A stretch of 64,000 nt of DNA from Pictodentalium vernedei (GCA_031216915.1 CM062294.1:33929128-33993127), one strand, 5' to 3'; positions 8,752-18,147 are shown, numbered from the stretch's first letter. Notes: generated by a model not told the origin, from the letters alone. Program-made: numbers and translations.

Positions 8752-9375
8752 ATGTCTCTACCACTCAATCCTACTTATCCTATATACTTGTCAGAGTTAA
8801 GAAGACTTTCGAGTTTTAGTATGACTACAAACCCTATTTTAAAATCCAAGAAAGAAGACTTAGCTAAAGCTGGATTTTTCTATATAGGAGATGGTAAAGT
8901 AAAATGTTTTGTATGTGGACAAGGTTTAATGAATTGGGAAGAAAAAGATATTCCTTTGCAAGAACATGTTAAGTGGTCACCAAATTGTTCTTATATTCAA
9001 TTGATAAGAAATTGTCAATTATACAAACCACCAACAAGTATGCAAACACCCCCAGATAAAATATTATCAGTGATGGATTATGGATTCACTTTAAATCAAA
9101 TATTTTCAACAATGAAAAAATATGACAAGTGTTTAGATGATTTTCCAGATTCTAAGTCTTTATTTGCACTCATGGTGCTAAATGATCAAAGTACATCATT
9201 TAGTACCATAATTGCAAGACAAGCTGCAGGACAATTCAAAACTAAGTTTGATAAAATGTTTTCAGATAATGCAGGAAATGATTTTCCTGACCGTCCTGAT
9301 GTATTTTGTGCATCAGGTAATATAGTACCTGATGGACAAAATACATCAGAAGAGACAAAAGAATCATCACTTTGA
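8752..9375 (+). CDS. Single-BIR (IAP-type) protein (207 aa)
   Basis: A BIR zinc fold spans residues about 17-85: GFFYIG then C52-x2-C55-x16-H72-x6-C79, the spacing of baculoviral IAP repeats. The start ATG lies about 50 nt downstream of a TATA box. There is no RING finger or second BIR; the remaining about 120 residues are not recognised. BIR proteins bind caspases or act in chromosome segregation (survivin type). A role in blocking death of the host cell during element replication is inferred. The stop is 8 nt before the next ATG. Confidence 0.9.
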   Translation: MSLPLNPTYPIYLSELRRLSSFSMTTNPILKSKKEDLAKAGFFYIGDGKVKCFVCGQGLMNWEEKDIPLQEHVKWSPNCSYIQLIRNCQLYKPPTSMQTPPDKILSVMDYGFTLNQIFSTMKKYDKCLDDFPDSKSLFALMVLNDQSTSFSTIIARQAAGQFKTKFDKMFSDNAGNDFPDRPDVFCASGNIVPDGQNTSEETKESSL

Positions 9376-9383
9376 TTTCAACC

Positions 9384-9770
9384 ATGGAACCAGTAAGACG
9401 TATGTTAGACAACAAGATTACACGTAAGGCATTATTATATGCATTTCAAATGATCACTCCTGGTTATCTAACAATAACAAAAGAGTTTATTCATAATCAA
9501 TTGGGAAAAGATGAAATGTATGGGGAATTTTGTAATGCATTACAAATCATGAATGCTTTTTACAAAGATAATATAGAAAATATTTGGACAAGAGTTGTGT
9601 GGGGTAATATAATTTATGATAAAGAAATCATTAATTACTTGTATAGACAATGTGTACCACAAATAGATAGAAGAATAGATTCTTCAGAAACTGTATTTGA
9701 GTTAAAAGCACCCTTAAAACGAATACCTACTAAAAGACATGAAGAAGGTATGGAAACAGAAAGTATATAA
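9384..9770 (+). CDS. Unrecognised 128-residue protein
   Basis: The ATG at 9384 sits in ACCATGG, 8 nt after the BIR stop; the frame is open 12 nt further up without an ATG. The protein is predicted mostly helical, rich in I, N, Y and K, with a basic C-terminal tail containing KRIPTKRHEE. No family is recognised. It lies between the BIR gene and the packaging ATPase, which suggests a small virion or replication accessory protein. Confidence 0.7.
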   Translation: MEPVRRMLDNKITRKALLYAFQMITPGYLTITKEFIHNQLGKDEMYGEFCNALQIMNAFYKDNIENIWTRVVWGNIIYDKEIINYLYRQCVPQIDRRIDSSETVFELKAPLKRIPTKRHEEGMETESI

Positions 9771-9809
9771 GTGAATGATTTGACAACTCTTATTCACACA
9801 AATACAATT

Positions 9810-10466
9810 ATGGCATCAAGTGAATGTTTATTGTTTCAACACCCTTGTAATATCTTTATTTCGGGGCCTAGTGGTTCAGGAAAAACAGAATTTGTCAAAA
9901 AGCTTATTGATATGAAACATGACTTATTTCAAATTCCCCCACAAAAAATCATTTGGTGTTATAAAGAATGGCAAAATACATATACTTTACTTAAAGAAAG
10001 TGAAGATATTAAATTCATAGATGGTATCCCTGATGATGAATATGAAATTGTCAGTGATGTCACTATTCCCCATCTTGTAGTTTTTGATGATATGTTAGGA
10101 GATAAAGATGAAGAAAAAATTAAATTATGGTTCACACGAAAAGGACATCATAGAAATGCAAGTGTCATTTACATTACACAAAATATGTTTCAACAATCTA
10201 AATCTAGTCGTACCATAAGTTTAAATGCACATTATATGATTTTATTTCAAAATACCAGAGATAAAGGGCAAATTAAAGTATTGGCAAATCAAGTTCAATT
10301 ACCACATTTAAATGCATGTTATCAAGATGCAACAAGTATTGATCATGGTTATTTATTAATTGATTTTCATCCTAGAACTCCTGAGTCTTTGAGATTAAGA
10401 ACTGATATTTTTCATCCTTGGGTAACACAAAATGAACGTGGTCCCATCATTTATACAAAACTATAA
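9810..10466 (+). CDS. A32-like DNA packaging ATPase (218 aa)
   Basis: FtsK-HerA superfamily NTPase that drives genome packaging in Polintons and related viruses. The Walker A GPSGSGKT is at residues 19-26, the Walker B LVVFDD at 89-94, and a sensor-like YITQN follows near 125. The ATG at 9810 is preferred because upstream codons in frame lack ATG and the Walker A spacing from the start is typical. Length is as expected. It lies 39 nt after the preceding stop. Confidence 0.95.
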   Translation: MASSECLLFQHPCNIFISGPSGSGKTEFVKKLIDMKHDLFQIPPQKIIWCYKEWQNTYTLLKESEDIKFIDGIPDDEYEIVSDVTIPHLVVFDDMLGDKDEEKIKLWFTRKGHHRNASVIYITQNMFQQSKSSRTISLNAHYMILFQNTRDKGQIKVLANQVQLPHLNACYQDATSIDHGYLLIDFHPRTPESLRLRTDIFHPWVTQNERGPIIYTKL

Positions 10467-10529
10467 ATTCCCCATGTTCTAACGAGTTGATGTTAGTTAG
10501 TCAAAGTTTGTCAACGACTACACATCATC

Positions 10530-11270
10530 ATGGTATCATTCATACAATCTTTGGAACAACTTGGTCAAGAAACAAGTCCGTTTGCAAGACAAAAATTACT
10601 TAAGAAAGGTTTTAAGAAAATTTTAAAATGGTTTACATTAGCAAGTAGAATCATACTGAATAAGAAAATTAAATTGCCAAAACAAACTTTAACTTATATG
10701 GATAAACATAAACAAGATCTTGAACAACTTGCAAATCCCAGAGTTGATCTTGCAACAAAACGAAACATTATTTTAAAACCAGGAGGTGGTGGGTTTTTTG
10801 GTGGTGTTATCATTCGTAATTTAATTCGATGGGATGGTCATAAGACAAGTAGATCATTCTATTCACCATTCAAAAAAACAAAGAGTAAGAAACAAAAGTC
10901 ACCTAAAAGGAAACGAAAATCCCCCAAGAAAAGATCAAATAATTCATCAACCTCTAGAGAGATAAAAAATCAACGAAAGGTAGGACCTAAATATATGTAC
11001 ACAAATTTTGAAATTGCCCCTCATAGATCTCCATCTACAAAAACAAAAGCATTACTTGTGAAAAATCTTCAAAGACAAAGAAAAGTATCACCACTTAAGT
11101 TAACACGTGTAGTGTCAATAACAAAAGATGGTGTTAAAAATCATGACCCAATGTATTCTGTACAAAATACACAACATGTACCATTAAAAGAAAAGATTCC
11201 CACAATGGCACGTTTTACAGCTTTAAATACACCTAAACCTGTTAAAGGGATAAGGTCTTACTTTAAATAA
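10530..11270 (+). CDS. Basic core-like virion protein with a PGGGGFFGG motif (246 aa)
   Basis: Very lysine-rich, with a run of KKxKSPKRKRKSPKK type near residues 112-137, suggesting DNA binding and nuclear targeting. Residues about 83-97 contain a glycine-rich hydrophobic motif (PGGGGFFGG), recalling small adenovirus-type core or adintovirus virion proteins with similar motifs. No enzyme motifs. It sits between the packaging ATPase and a second small basic protein. The assignment as a virion core protein is inferred from composition and context. Confidence 0.7.
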   Translation: MVSFIQSLEQLGQETSPFARQKLLKKGFKKILKWFTLASRIILNKKIKLPKQTLTYMDKHKQDLEQLANPRVDLATKRNIILKPGGGGFFGGVIIRNLIRWDGHKTSRSFYSPFKKTKSKKQKSPKRKRKSPKKRSNNSSTSREIKNQRKVGPKYMYTNFEIAPHRSPSTKTKALLVKNLQRQRKVSPLKLTRVVSITKDGVKNHDPMYSVQNTQHVPLKEKIPTMARFTALNTPKPVKGIRSYFK

Positions 11271-11348
11271 TATAAAGTTTGCACATGTATAAATAGCATT
11301 ACATTTTTATATTTGTTTCATTTAATCATTAGATTCTATAAGATCAAG

Positions 11349-11720
11349 ATGGTGAGACAAAATAAGAAACAAAAAATTCCTTTAGTTAAAAAATATGGTG
11401 GTATGTTAATAGGTTTAAGTCAAACTCCTCCAACATTTCAAAAACAAATTATGAAAAATGCACCTAAAGAATTAATTAATTGTGTGTCAGAATGTTGTCA
11501 TAATCTTTTAAAAGGCAACATACATCTAACAAAAAGTCAGAAACAAAAATTACATCCAAAGCGTCAACAACTACGAGCACTCGCTAGTAAATCAATAACT
11601 CTTAAAAAGAAAAAACAAATTTTAAATCAAAAAGGTGGTTTTTTACCATTACTTGGTTTACTTGGACCTGCTATAGGAGTTGCAACAAATCTTGCAAATA
11701 AATTAGTCGATAAAATATGA
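11349..11720 (+). CDS. Small basic protein with C-terminal QKGGFLPLL hydrophobic motif (123 aa)
   Basis: The N-terminal half is basic with one CVSECC cluster; the C-terminus has QKGGFLPLLGLLGPAIG, a hydrophobic segment common in Polinton/adintovirus small virion proteins and in transposon-derived proteins. The start is the ATG at 11349; a TATA-like TGTATAAATAG lies about 60 nt upstream. The stop overlaps the next start as ATGA. It is probably a capsid-associated or membrane-active virion protein; the exact role is unknown. Confidence 0.8.
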   Translation: MVRQNKKQKIPLVKKYGGMLIGLSQTPPTFQKQIMKNAPKELINCVSECCHNLLKGNIHLTKSQKQKLHPKRQQLRALASKSITLKKKKQILNQKGGFLPLLGLLGPAIGVATNLANKLVDKI

Positions 11721-12478
11721 AAAAGATGGCTATTGTACCTTATCAAATGTTAGAAGATATGCAACGTTTTAGAAATGAAAAAGCTCAAAGACCAAGATTA
11801 CCCCCTAACCCACAAGTTACAAATACTGCACAACTTCAAAATGATTTATCATCTGTGTTAGGAAATTCAGAGTTGTCCGAAAGTGAGAAAGAACAAAAGT
11901 ATGGGGAAACTTTACAAAAATTTCAAATGTCACATAAGAAAGCATTACAACCAACATTGGTTCCATTGCCTGAGTCAGGAGAAAAATCATTATTTTTACG
12001 AGATCGTATTATAGAAAGTGTGCCTGTTACAATGAGACGTAAAGCAACTTCATTATTATCTGCTTTATCATCTCATCCACACATGAGTTGGGATGATCAG
12101 GGTGTATTAAGTTACGATGGAGAAGTCATAAAAGGTTCAAATATCATAGATTTAGTCAATGATGTTCTTAGACACCGAAAAGGTTTTAAACCGAGTGGAT
12201 GGGAAATGTTTAGTCGTGGATTAAAAGATATAAATATCCCTCAAGATTTTGTTGGTAATCGTGAACGTTGGTTATGGATGAATAGACAACCTATACCCAA
12301 ACCCAGTAAATATCAAAGTTCTCCAGAAGATAGTTGGTCTGAAACTCCTCAATCCTCCCCTCCAAAACGTAAAGTTCGTCGAGGTCATAGAGTGCAGTGG
12401 AGTGAAGACACACCAAAGTCAGCACTAAAGCGTAAATTGACAAAACGTAGATTATCTGAAAAATGGGAAGCTTATTGA
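11717..12478 (+). CDS. Conserved-context Polinton protein of unknown function (253 aa)
   Basis: The start overlaps the previous stop by ATGA; a second in-frame ATG follows at 11726. It has a proline-rich N-terminus, a middle region with alternating charged and hydrophobic residues, a W-rich patch near 160-200, and a basic C-terminal tail with repeated KRK/KRR. Proteins of this style precede the integrase in other Polintons, but I cannot assign a fold. Its end overlaps the integrase start by 16 nt in another frame. Confidence 0.75.
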   Translation: MKKMAIVPYQMLEDMQRFRNEKAQRPRLPPNPQVTNTAQLQNDLSSVLGNSELSESEKEQKYGETLQKFQMSHKKALQPTLVPLPESGEKSLFLRDRIIESVPVTMRRKATSLLSALSSHPHMSWDDQGVLSYDGEVIKGSNIIDLVNDVLRHRKGFKPSGWEMFSRGLKDINIPQDFVGNRERWLWMNRQPIPKPSKYQSSPEDSWSETPQSSPPKRKVRRGHRVQWSEDTPKSALKRKLTKRRLSEKWEAY

Positions 12479-13551
12479 ATGATTTATTATCTGAAATATA
12501 TTACAATACAAAACATCCTGCTGGTTATGGTGGTATACAAAAATTGTACAAAGCAGCTCATAGTAAAGATAATTCCATCACAATTGATCAAGTGAAAAAA
12601 TGGTTGAAAGGAGAAAGAACTTATACTTTACATAAACCCATCCGTAAAAAATTTTCAAGACGTAAGACTATAGTGGGTGGTATTGATCATCAATGGCAGA
12701 TTGATTTAGCAGACTTACAAAGTTTACAATCTTACAATGACCAATTTCGTTATTTAGTTTGTGTTATTGATGTATTTTCCAAATATGCATGGGTAATACC
12801 CATTCACAATAAATCAGGAGAGACATTAACAAAATCTTTTCAGAGTATTTTGAAAACTTCTGGACGTAAACCATTATCATTACAATCTGATAAAGGTTCT
12901 GAATTTAAAAATAAAGATGTACAAAAATTTTTAAAGAAACAAAACATTCATTTCTTCACAACAGAAAATCCTGAAACCAAAGCTAGTATTGTTGAACGTT
13001 TTCAACGTACATTGAAAACACGAATGTGGAAATATTTTACACACAAACGTACATTAAGGTACATTGATGTGTTGGAAAATTTAGTTGATGGATATAATCA
13101 TAGTTTTCATCGAAGTATTCAGAGAACTCCTGATTCAGTATCATTAGAAAATGAAGTAGAAGTATCTCAACATTTGTATGGTAAAAAAAAGTCTAAAAAG
13201 AAAAAAATACAATTTAAAGTTGGTGATATAGTACGTATTAATAAAACCAAACTTACATTTGAAAAAGGGTATTTACCAAATTGGACAAAAGAGTTATTTA
13301 AAATTACTCATGTAAAACATACAATACCACCCACTTATAAACTTGAAGATATGGGTGGTGAAAATATACAAGGGACATTTTATCCACAAGAAATTCAAAG
13401 TATAAAAGATGATAAAAAATATATAATTGAATCAATTCTTAATAGACGGTCAAGACGTGTGGGAAAGAAAATTATCAAAGAACTTAAAGTACATTGGGAA
13501 GGTTATCCAAAGAAATTTGATAGTTGGATAGCAGAATCAGATTTGATATAA
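12463..13551 (+). CDS. Polinton integrase, D,D35E core plus chromodomain (362 aa)
   Basis: Retroviral-type integrase that inserts the element. The catalytic triad is D81 (WQIDLADL), D143 (LQSDKGSEF) and E178 (SIVERF), exactly 35 residues between the last two. A basic linker follows near 237-250, then an SH3-like region. A chromodomain occupies about 320-362 (YIIESI...VHWEGY...DSW), which in related elements steers integration to marked chromatin. All key residues are intact. The start overlaps the previous gene by 16 nt. Confidence 0.96.
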   Translation: MGSLLNDLLSEIYYNTKHPAGYGGIQKLYKAAHSKDNSITIDQVKKWLKGERTYTLHKPIRKKFSRRKTIVGGIDHQWQIDLADLQSLQSYNDQFRYLVCVIDVFSKYAWVIPIHNKSGETLTKSFQSILKTSGRKPLSLQSDKGSEFKNKDVQKFLKKQNIHFFTTENPETKASIVERFQRTLKTRMWKYFTHKRTLRYIDVLENLVDGYNHSFHRSIQRTPDSVSLENEVEVSQHLYGKKKSKKKKIQFKVGDIVRINKTKLTFEKGYLPNWTKELFKITHVKHTIPPTYKLEDMGGENIQGTFYPQEIQSIKDDKKYIIESILNRRSRRVGKKIIKELKVHWEGYPKKFDSWIAESDLI

Positions 13552-13558
13552 AAAGAAT

Positions 13559-13873
13559 ATGTCATTAAATGAAACTTCATTACCTAATGAAACCACAAGT
13601 GTTGATGTACAAAGTCAACAAAGTCAACAATTTAAAATTTGTGGAAATCGTGTTGCAAAAAATCAAGTCACTTATTTCACACAGATTATTATCATTTATG
13701 GTATTATAATTACTGCCATTGCACATTTGAGTTTACAAAGCCCTGATAAAGAATTGTGGTTAGTGTTATTAAGTAGTTCATTAGGATATATTCTTCCAAG
13801 TCCAGGTTTAAAATATTTGAAACAACCACAAGATAAGAAAAATGAATTCATTTTACGTAACACTTCTCAGTGA
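13559..13873 (+). CDS. Small two-helix membrane protein (104 aa)
   Basis: The soluble Q/S-rich N-terminus is followed by two predicted membrane segments, about residues 40-60 (IIIIYGIIITAIAHL) and 68-80 (LWLVLLSSSLGYIL). A short basic tail follows. A protein of this layout, with a LLSSxLGYxLP motif, lies between integrase and penton genes in many Polintons. The function is not known to me. The last 32 nt overlap the penton gene in another frame. Confidence 0.8.
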   Translation: MSLNETSLPNETTSVDVQSQQSQQFKICGNRVAKNQVTYFTQIIIIYGIIITAIAHLSLQSPDKELWLVLLSSSLGYILPSPGLKYLKQPQDKKNEFILRNTSQ

Positions 13874-14690
13874 TAGTTCTATGGATATGTTTCCAAGTAA
13901 TAGCCAATGTTGTTTTCAAACACAATTATCTAAACCCATTCATGTTGATAAAGAACATTGGGAAGTGGGATTAGTTGAAGTAATTTTACCTTCGGAAGCA
14001 AAAAATATTACAGATGAAGAATCTGTTTTTAAAATCATTGTGACAGATAGCAAAATATCAAATCGTATTAATAAAACGAATTTGAAACATACATTACACA
14101 AAGGTGTTGCTGCTGTTGAATTAAATATTTTATCAGGTGCATATTCAAATGGCGCTCATGTCATAGATGCAATGCAAACAGAAATTCAAGAAAAACTTGG
14201 AGACATATTTAAATCATTTGATGTATTATTTCATGTTGGATTTTCAACTCTCCAAGGGCGTGTAAAAATAGTAGGAAATAGTATTGGGAAAGTGGGTATT
14301 GCAATGTCAGAAAGTTTATTACAAAAAATGGGATGTAAAGACAATATTTTTCCTGTCATTTTTCCCAACACATCAAAAGGTGCATTTAAATATAATGTGG
14401 ACTTAAATGTGGATTTCAATCAAATCTTTATTTATTCTGACATAGCAGATTATACATTTTTAGGTGATATTGAAGCACCTATTTTACGTGTGATTCCATT
14501 TGAATCACATAAAGAGTCTCTACATACTCATATAGAATTTGATAATGTACATTATGTACCAGTATCAAAATCTTATTTTGATCAGATTAGTATAAATATA
14601 AATGGGAACACTGGTAAACCCATTCAGTTTGCAAGTGGCAAGACAGTTGTCAAGTTGCATTTTAGACAGAGACATAAGTTAAATTTGTAA
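13842..14690 (+). CDS. Minor capsid (penton-like) protein (282 aa)
   Basis: The N-terminus (SMDMFPSNSQCCFQTQLSKP) and the following WEVGLVEV segment are characteristic of the Polinton single jelly-roll penton protein that closes the capsid vertices. Beta-rich throughout, no membrane segment, length as usual. The position directly upstream of the small basic protein and the major capsid protein fits the conserved morphogenesis cluster. The start overlaps the membrane-protein gene by 32 nt. Confidence 0.88.
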   Translation: MNSFYVTLLSDSSMDMFPSNSQCCFQTQLSKPIHVDKEHWEVGLVEVILPSEAKNITDEESVFKIIVTDSKISNRINKTNLKHTLHKGVAAVELNILSGAYSNGAHVIDAMQTEIQEKLGDIFKSFDVLFHVGFSTLQGRVKIVGNSIGKVGIAMSESLLQKMGCKDNIFPVIFPNTSKGAFKYNVDLNVDFNQIFIYSDIADYTFLGDIEAPILRVIPFESHKESLHTHIEFDNVHYVPVSKSYFDQISININGNTGKPIQFASGKTVVKLHFRQRHKLNL

Positions 14691-14692
14691 AA

Positions 14693-15067
14693 ATGATGCC
14701 GGTGTATCAAGGTGTACCACGGCAATATGGATATGGATTAGGGTCTATTTTTCGCACAGCAATAAGAACAGCTTCACCATTTATAAAACCAATTGCAAAA
14801 AATGCTTTTCAAACCTTAAAGAGAGATGGATTAAGACATGGTTTAGAAATAGCAAATGAATTGATAAAAAAACGTAAAGCACCTAAAGACATTTTATTAA
14901 CTCATGGAAAAGATCTTTTGAAATCAGTTGGTGAATCTGCTTTAGGTATAAAAAGACAAAAACAAGAACGAAAACGTCAGTCTGTGGTTCGTTCTCGTAG
15001 AGGTAAGACACGTCAAAGACAAGCTTATTCAAAACGAAAATCAAGACCACTTGATATATTTGATTGA
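14693..15067 (+). CDS. Small basic virion protein with amphipathic N-terminus (124 aa)
   Basis: Residues about 14-60 (GYGLGSIFRTAIRTASPFIK onward) form a glycine-led amphipathic helix, and the C-terminal 30 residues are Arg/Lys-rich. This layout recalls adenovirus pVI-like and pX-like proteins and is common in Polintons between penton and major capsid genes. Cleavage by the element's protease is plausible. Two ATGs (14693, 14696) are in frame. Confidence 0.75.
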   Translation: MMPVYQGVPRQYGYGLGSIFRTAIRTASPFIKPIAKNAFQTLKRDGLRHGLEIANELIKKRKAPKDILLTHGKDLLKSVGESALGIKRQKQERKRQSVVRSRRGKTRQRQAYSKRKSRPLDIFD

Positions 15068-15075
15068 AAAAAATC

Positions 15076-16374
15076 ATGATGTTACATGGATCTTGCGAAC
15101 ATTTTGGTAGTAGTTTTGATCCAGATAATGTATCACCAACATCAAGTGGTATAGAAAATATTGGTGAAATTGAACAATTTCCTATTGCATCTTTAAATAA
15201 TTCTTCACCAATAGAATTTTTAATTCCAAGACAAACAACCAAGTGGTTAGATCTTGCAGCATCTACACTTGAAGTTCAATTTAAAATTACAAAACAAGAT
15301 GGGAGTGTTTTGGCTGGAGATACACAAATTGCTCCTATCAATAATTTTTTTCATAGCATGTTCAGTAAAATTGATGTTACACTGAATGGCAATCTTATCA
15401 CCACCAATACAGATCTTTATCCTTATAGAGCATATTTTGAGAATTTTCTTAGTTATTCAAAAGATGTGAAAAAAACACATCTAGCTGCTAGTGAGTTGTG
15501 GTATAGAGATACTCCTGGACACCTCACAGAAACTAGTAAAGCTTCATCGAACAAAGGTTTGACTGAGCGAGCTAAAATAATTGGTGGTAGCAAAAATGTA
15601 CAACTAAGAGGAAAACTGCATTTAGATCTGTTTGTGCAAGATAAGTATTTACCAAATGGAGTTGAGATGAGAATTAAATTGCATCGTGCTCCAACTAAAT
15701 TTTGTTTGATTGGTAGTGAACATGGAAAAATAGAAATTCAAAAAGCCATATTCAGAATACCGGCATTGGATTTATTTCCAAAATTTGCGAATGATCTTAA
15801 TGCACAAATAGATCGAACAAATTATAAAATGCCCATAAGACGTAGTGAAATTAAAACTTTTACTATTGGAAGTGGTCTTCGTTCAAAAATAGAAGACTAT
15901 CTGTTTCATAAACAGATGCCAAAACGAATTATTCTTGGTTTAGTTAGTAATAGAGATATAAATGGAGATGTTGGCAGTAATCCATTTAATTTTCAACATT
16001 TCGATTTGAATAAGTTGGAAATCACAATAGATGGACATTCCATTAAAGCACGTCCCTTTGAACCGAATTTTGAAGGTGGACTTTATCTAAATTCATATTT
16101 ATCATTGTTTGAAGCTATGGGCTATTTTGGACAAAATCAATCATTTAATTTATCTTTGCAGGATTATGCAAAAGGGTATACCCTTTGGGGTATTGATTTG
16201 ACACCTGATCAGAGTAGTAGTGGGCCCTTGGCTCACCCAATAAAGTCTGGCAATCTTAGGTTTGAACTTCAGTTTGCTCAAGCTCTTCCAGAGGTGATCA
16301 ACGTTGTTGTCTATGCAGAATTTGATAGTGAGATAGAAATCAACAAATTCAGAGAAGTGATATTTGACTATTAA
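15076..16374 (+). CDS. Major capsid protein, double jelly-roll (432 aa)
   Basis: The start is the first in-frame ATG (15076). Features typical of Polinton major capsid proteins: an N-terminal IEFLIPRQTTKWLDL segment, NNFFHSMFSKIDVTLNG in the first jelly roll, LYPYRAYFENFLSYS, and a second beta-rich half ending in AQALPEVINVVVYAEFDSEI. Length is within the usual range. It would form hexon-like trimers of the capsid. Directly followed (5 nt) by the next gene. Confidence 0.93.
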   Translation: MMLHGSCEHFGSSFDPDNVSPTSSGIENIGEIEQFPIASLNNSSPIEFLIPRQTTKWLDLAASTLEVQFKITKQDGSVLAGDTQIAPINNFFHSMFSKIDVTLNGNLITTNTDLYPYRAYFENFLSYSKDVKKTHLAASELWYRDTPGHLTETSKASSNKGLTERAKIIGGSKNVQLRGKLHLDLFVQDKYLPNGVEMRIKLHRAPTKFCLIGSEHGKIEIQKAIFRIPALDLFPKFANDLNAQIDRTNYKMPIRRSEIKTFTIGSGLRSKIEDYLFHKQMPKRIILGLVSNRDINGDVGSNPFNFQHFDLNKLEITIDGHSIKARPFEPNFEGGLYLNSYLSLFEAMGYFGQNQSFNLSLQDYAKGYTLWGIDLTPDQSSSGPLAHPIKSGNLRFELQFAQALPEVINVVVYAEFDSEIEINKFREVIFDY

Positions 16375-16379
16375 ACAAG

Positions 16380-16727
16380 ATGAGTCAGTGTGAACATTGC
16401 AAGATGTGTAAAGAAAAAATACAAACATTATTTCAAGAATGTGTAGTGATAGAACTGACAAAATCCATTCAACAGAAAATGAAAAATATCTGTGAAGAAG
16501 AAAATCGAACCAACACAACAACATTAATAGATATGAACATTGCAGAGTGTTTACAGAAAGTGTGTCCAGTGACTATACTATATAATCTACACAAGAGAGC
16601 AAGAAAAATAAACTTATTAGAATATTGTGCTCATATAGACTTTGAAATAGACTGCCAAAAAGACATTCAAAAGTGGGCAGATTTAGTGAAAAGAGACTGG
16701 TCATATTATACAGGATATCTTGATTAA
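16380..16727 (+). CDS. Unrecognised cysteine-rich small protein (115 aa)
   Basis: Starts 5 nt after the major capsid stop. The N-terminus contains CEHCKMC and more Cys residues follow through the protein, so metal binding or disulfides are possible. The rest is helical and charged, with a W-rich end. No family is recognised. Its position between capsid and protease suggests a virion or assembly role. Confidence 0.68.
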   Translation: MSQCEHCKMCKEKIQTLFQECVVIELTKSIQQKMKNICEEENRTNTTTLIDMNIAECLQKVCPVTILYNLHKRARKINLLEYCAHIDFEIDCQKDIQKWADLVKRDWSYYTGYLD

Positions 16728-16761
16728 TGGCTCCGTGCCAGCCTTTTTCAAGGCTAAGAAG

Positions 16762-17232
16762 ATGGAAACCATACAATTACAAACTATACTTGACAGTTCT
16801 CAAAGGTTATCATCCTTAAAAGGAAAAGTGTGTTCAAAAGACTTGTTACCAAAACGAAAACCTAAACACAGACAAGCATATATTGTGAACACAGATTCAT
16901 CAAAAGAACCAGGAGAACATTGGATAGCAATATATTTTAAAGACAATCATTCTGCTATCTACTTTGATTCATATGGTTTACCACCATTAGATAGAGACAT
17001 ATACAATTTCATAGTGAAAAATACAGATTTCTGGACAATAAATACAATGAGACTACAAAGTGAATTTACTGTTGTGTGTGGAATGTACTGTATATTTGCT
17101 TTAGATCATCTTGCAAGAGGATATGATTTAGAGACAGTTCTTACTATCAAATTTGATCCAAGAAATTTTCAAGAGAATGATAGAGATGTTCGACGATGGT
17201 TTGAGCAAACTTATAGACATTATTTGAAATAA
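16762..17232 (+). CDS. Adenain/Ulp1-type cysteine protease (156 aa)
   Basis: Maturation protease of Polinton virions. The catalytic set H53 (GEHWIAIYF), D69 (YFDSYG), Q99 and C106 (VVCGMYC) matches adenain, with the same 7-residue Gln-to-Cys spacing. The ATG at 16762 is used; the frame is open to 16720 without another ATG. Length is slightly shorter than adenain. An AATAAA-like signal (taataaat) follows within 12 nt of the stop, so this gene seems to use ordinary polyadenylation, unlike the terminal genes. Confidence 0.93.
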   Translation: METIQLQTILDSSQRLSSLKGKVCSKDLLPKRKPKHRQAYIVNTDSSKEPGEHWIAIYFKDNHSAIYFDSYGLPPLDRDIYNFIVKNTDFWTINTMRLQSEFTVVCGMYCIFALDHLARGYDLETVLTIKFDPRNFQENDRDVRRWFEQTYRHYLK

Positions 17233-17423
17233 CTGTAATAAATATCAGGTGTCAAAACAATCCCACAGAGGTAATTTTTTACATCTTTTAGTTTTTTAAG
17301 TTTTTTTATTAAAAGTCAATCATCTATTATATAATTTTCGCCAGACATTTGTGTAACAGAGAGATAGGGTTTTTAGTTATTTTTTATATTTGTTTCAAGA
17401 TCAGATCACTTGAGTGATATCAG

Positions 17424-17481
17424 TTTTTTATTTGATACCCAAGATTGTTTTAAAAAACAATCTTGGGTATCAAATAAAAAA
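17424..17481. repeat. Hairpin downstream of the protease gene
   Basis: The arms carry 'tttgatacccaagattgttt' and its complement around a 4-nt centre; the stem is about 27 bp. It may act as a read-through barrier, which is inference. Confidence 0.85.
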
Positions 17482-17931
17482 GCTAGCATAAAAAAGAATC
17501 TTGATGTAAATAGGTTTTCTCATGGATAGGCAAACTCAGATCTCGGTGTATATATGTTCAGAGTTCATTTCAATATAATGATTCAACTTTAAAATACAGT
17601 TTTGTCTTTTGTTAAAACTTCTGTGATAGTTTTGTCGAATTTGTTAGGTTAGTCCTATAATCCCTTTTTTATCACCGTGTCCCTATTATTTCCCAACAGT
17701 AAAAAAGAGTTAAGAGTCACTTCTCTTTTTCACTGAGAGTATTAGGTTTTTTAATATTATATGCATACTTATCAAAAACTTTTATAGTGTAACCTGATAT
17801 ACAGTTTATACTGTAGAGATAATTTTGATTGCTAAACATACAATGAATACTATTCTTACTATAGAAAAAACAACTATCACAGAGAGTTCGACCACAACGC
17901 GAATCCCTAAGTTTTTTTATTTTGTGCATGT

Positions 17932-17987
17932 GTTCTTGTGTTTTATTGTAAGCATAATTTCCTTATACTTACAACAAAACACAAGAA

Positions 17988-18028
<41 letters not shown>
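17932..18028. repeat. Hairpin followed by a CA-repeat microsatellite
   Basis: The hairpin joins 'ttcttgtgttttattgtaag' and a near complement ending at 17988, then about 20 AC units run to 18028. The ORF through it encodes a Thr-His run and is not a gene. Confidence 0.85.
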
Positions 18029-18031
<3 letters not shown>

Positions 18032-18147
18032 TTCCCCAGTTATAGAAGTTGTATACAAAGGGTGGAGAGATGACAAAACCCAAAACCATATGGATAACCC
18101 CTAATATAAAATGATTTTAAATTAATATAGACATTGGGTCACACTCT

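Larger units (their letters stand above)
17233..18147. other. AT-rich gene-free spacer with hairpins
   Basis: No credible gene. It contains a 58-nt near-perfect hairpin (17424-17481) and a second hairpin plus CA microsatellite (17932-18028), otherwise T-rich sequence. It separates the rightward capsid block from the terminal divergent pair. Confidence 0.7.

Noticed and set aside
17825-18073. 82-residue plus-strand ORF
   Set aside because: No ATG at the start of the frame, and half the product is a Thr-His run from a CA microsatellite.
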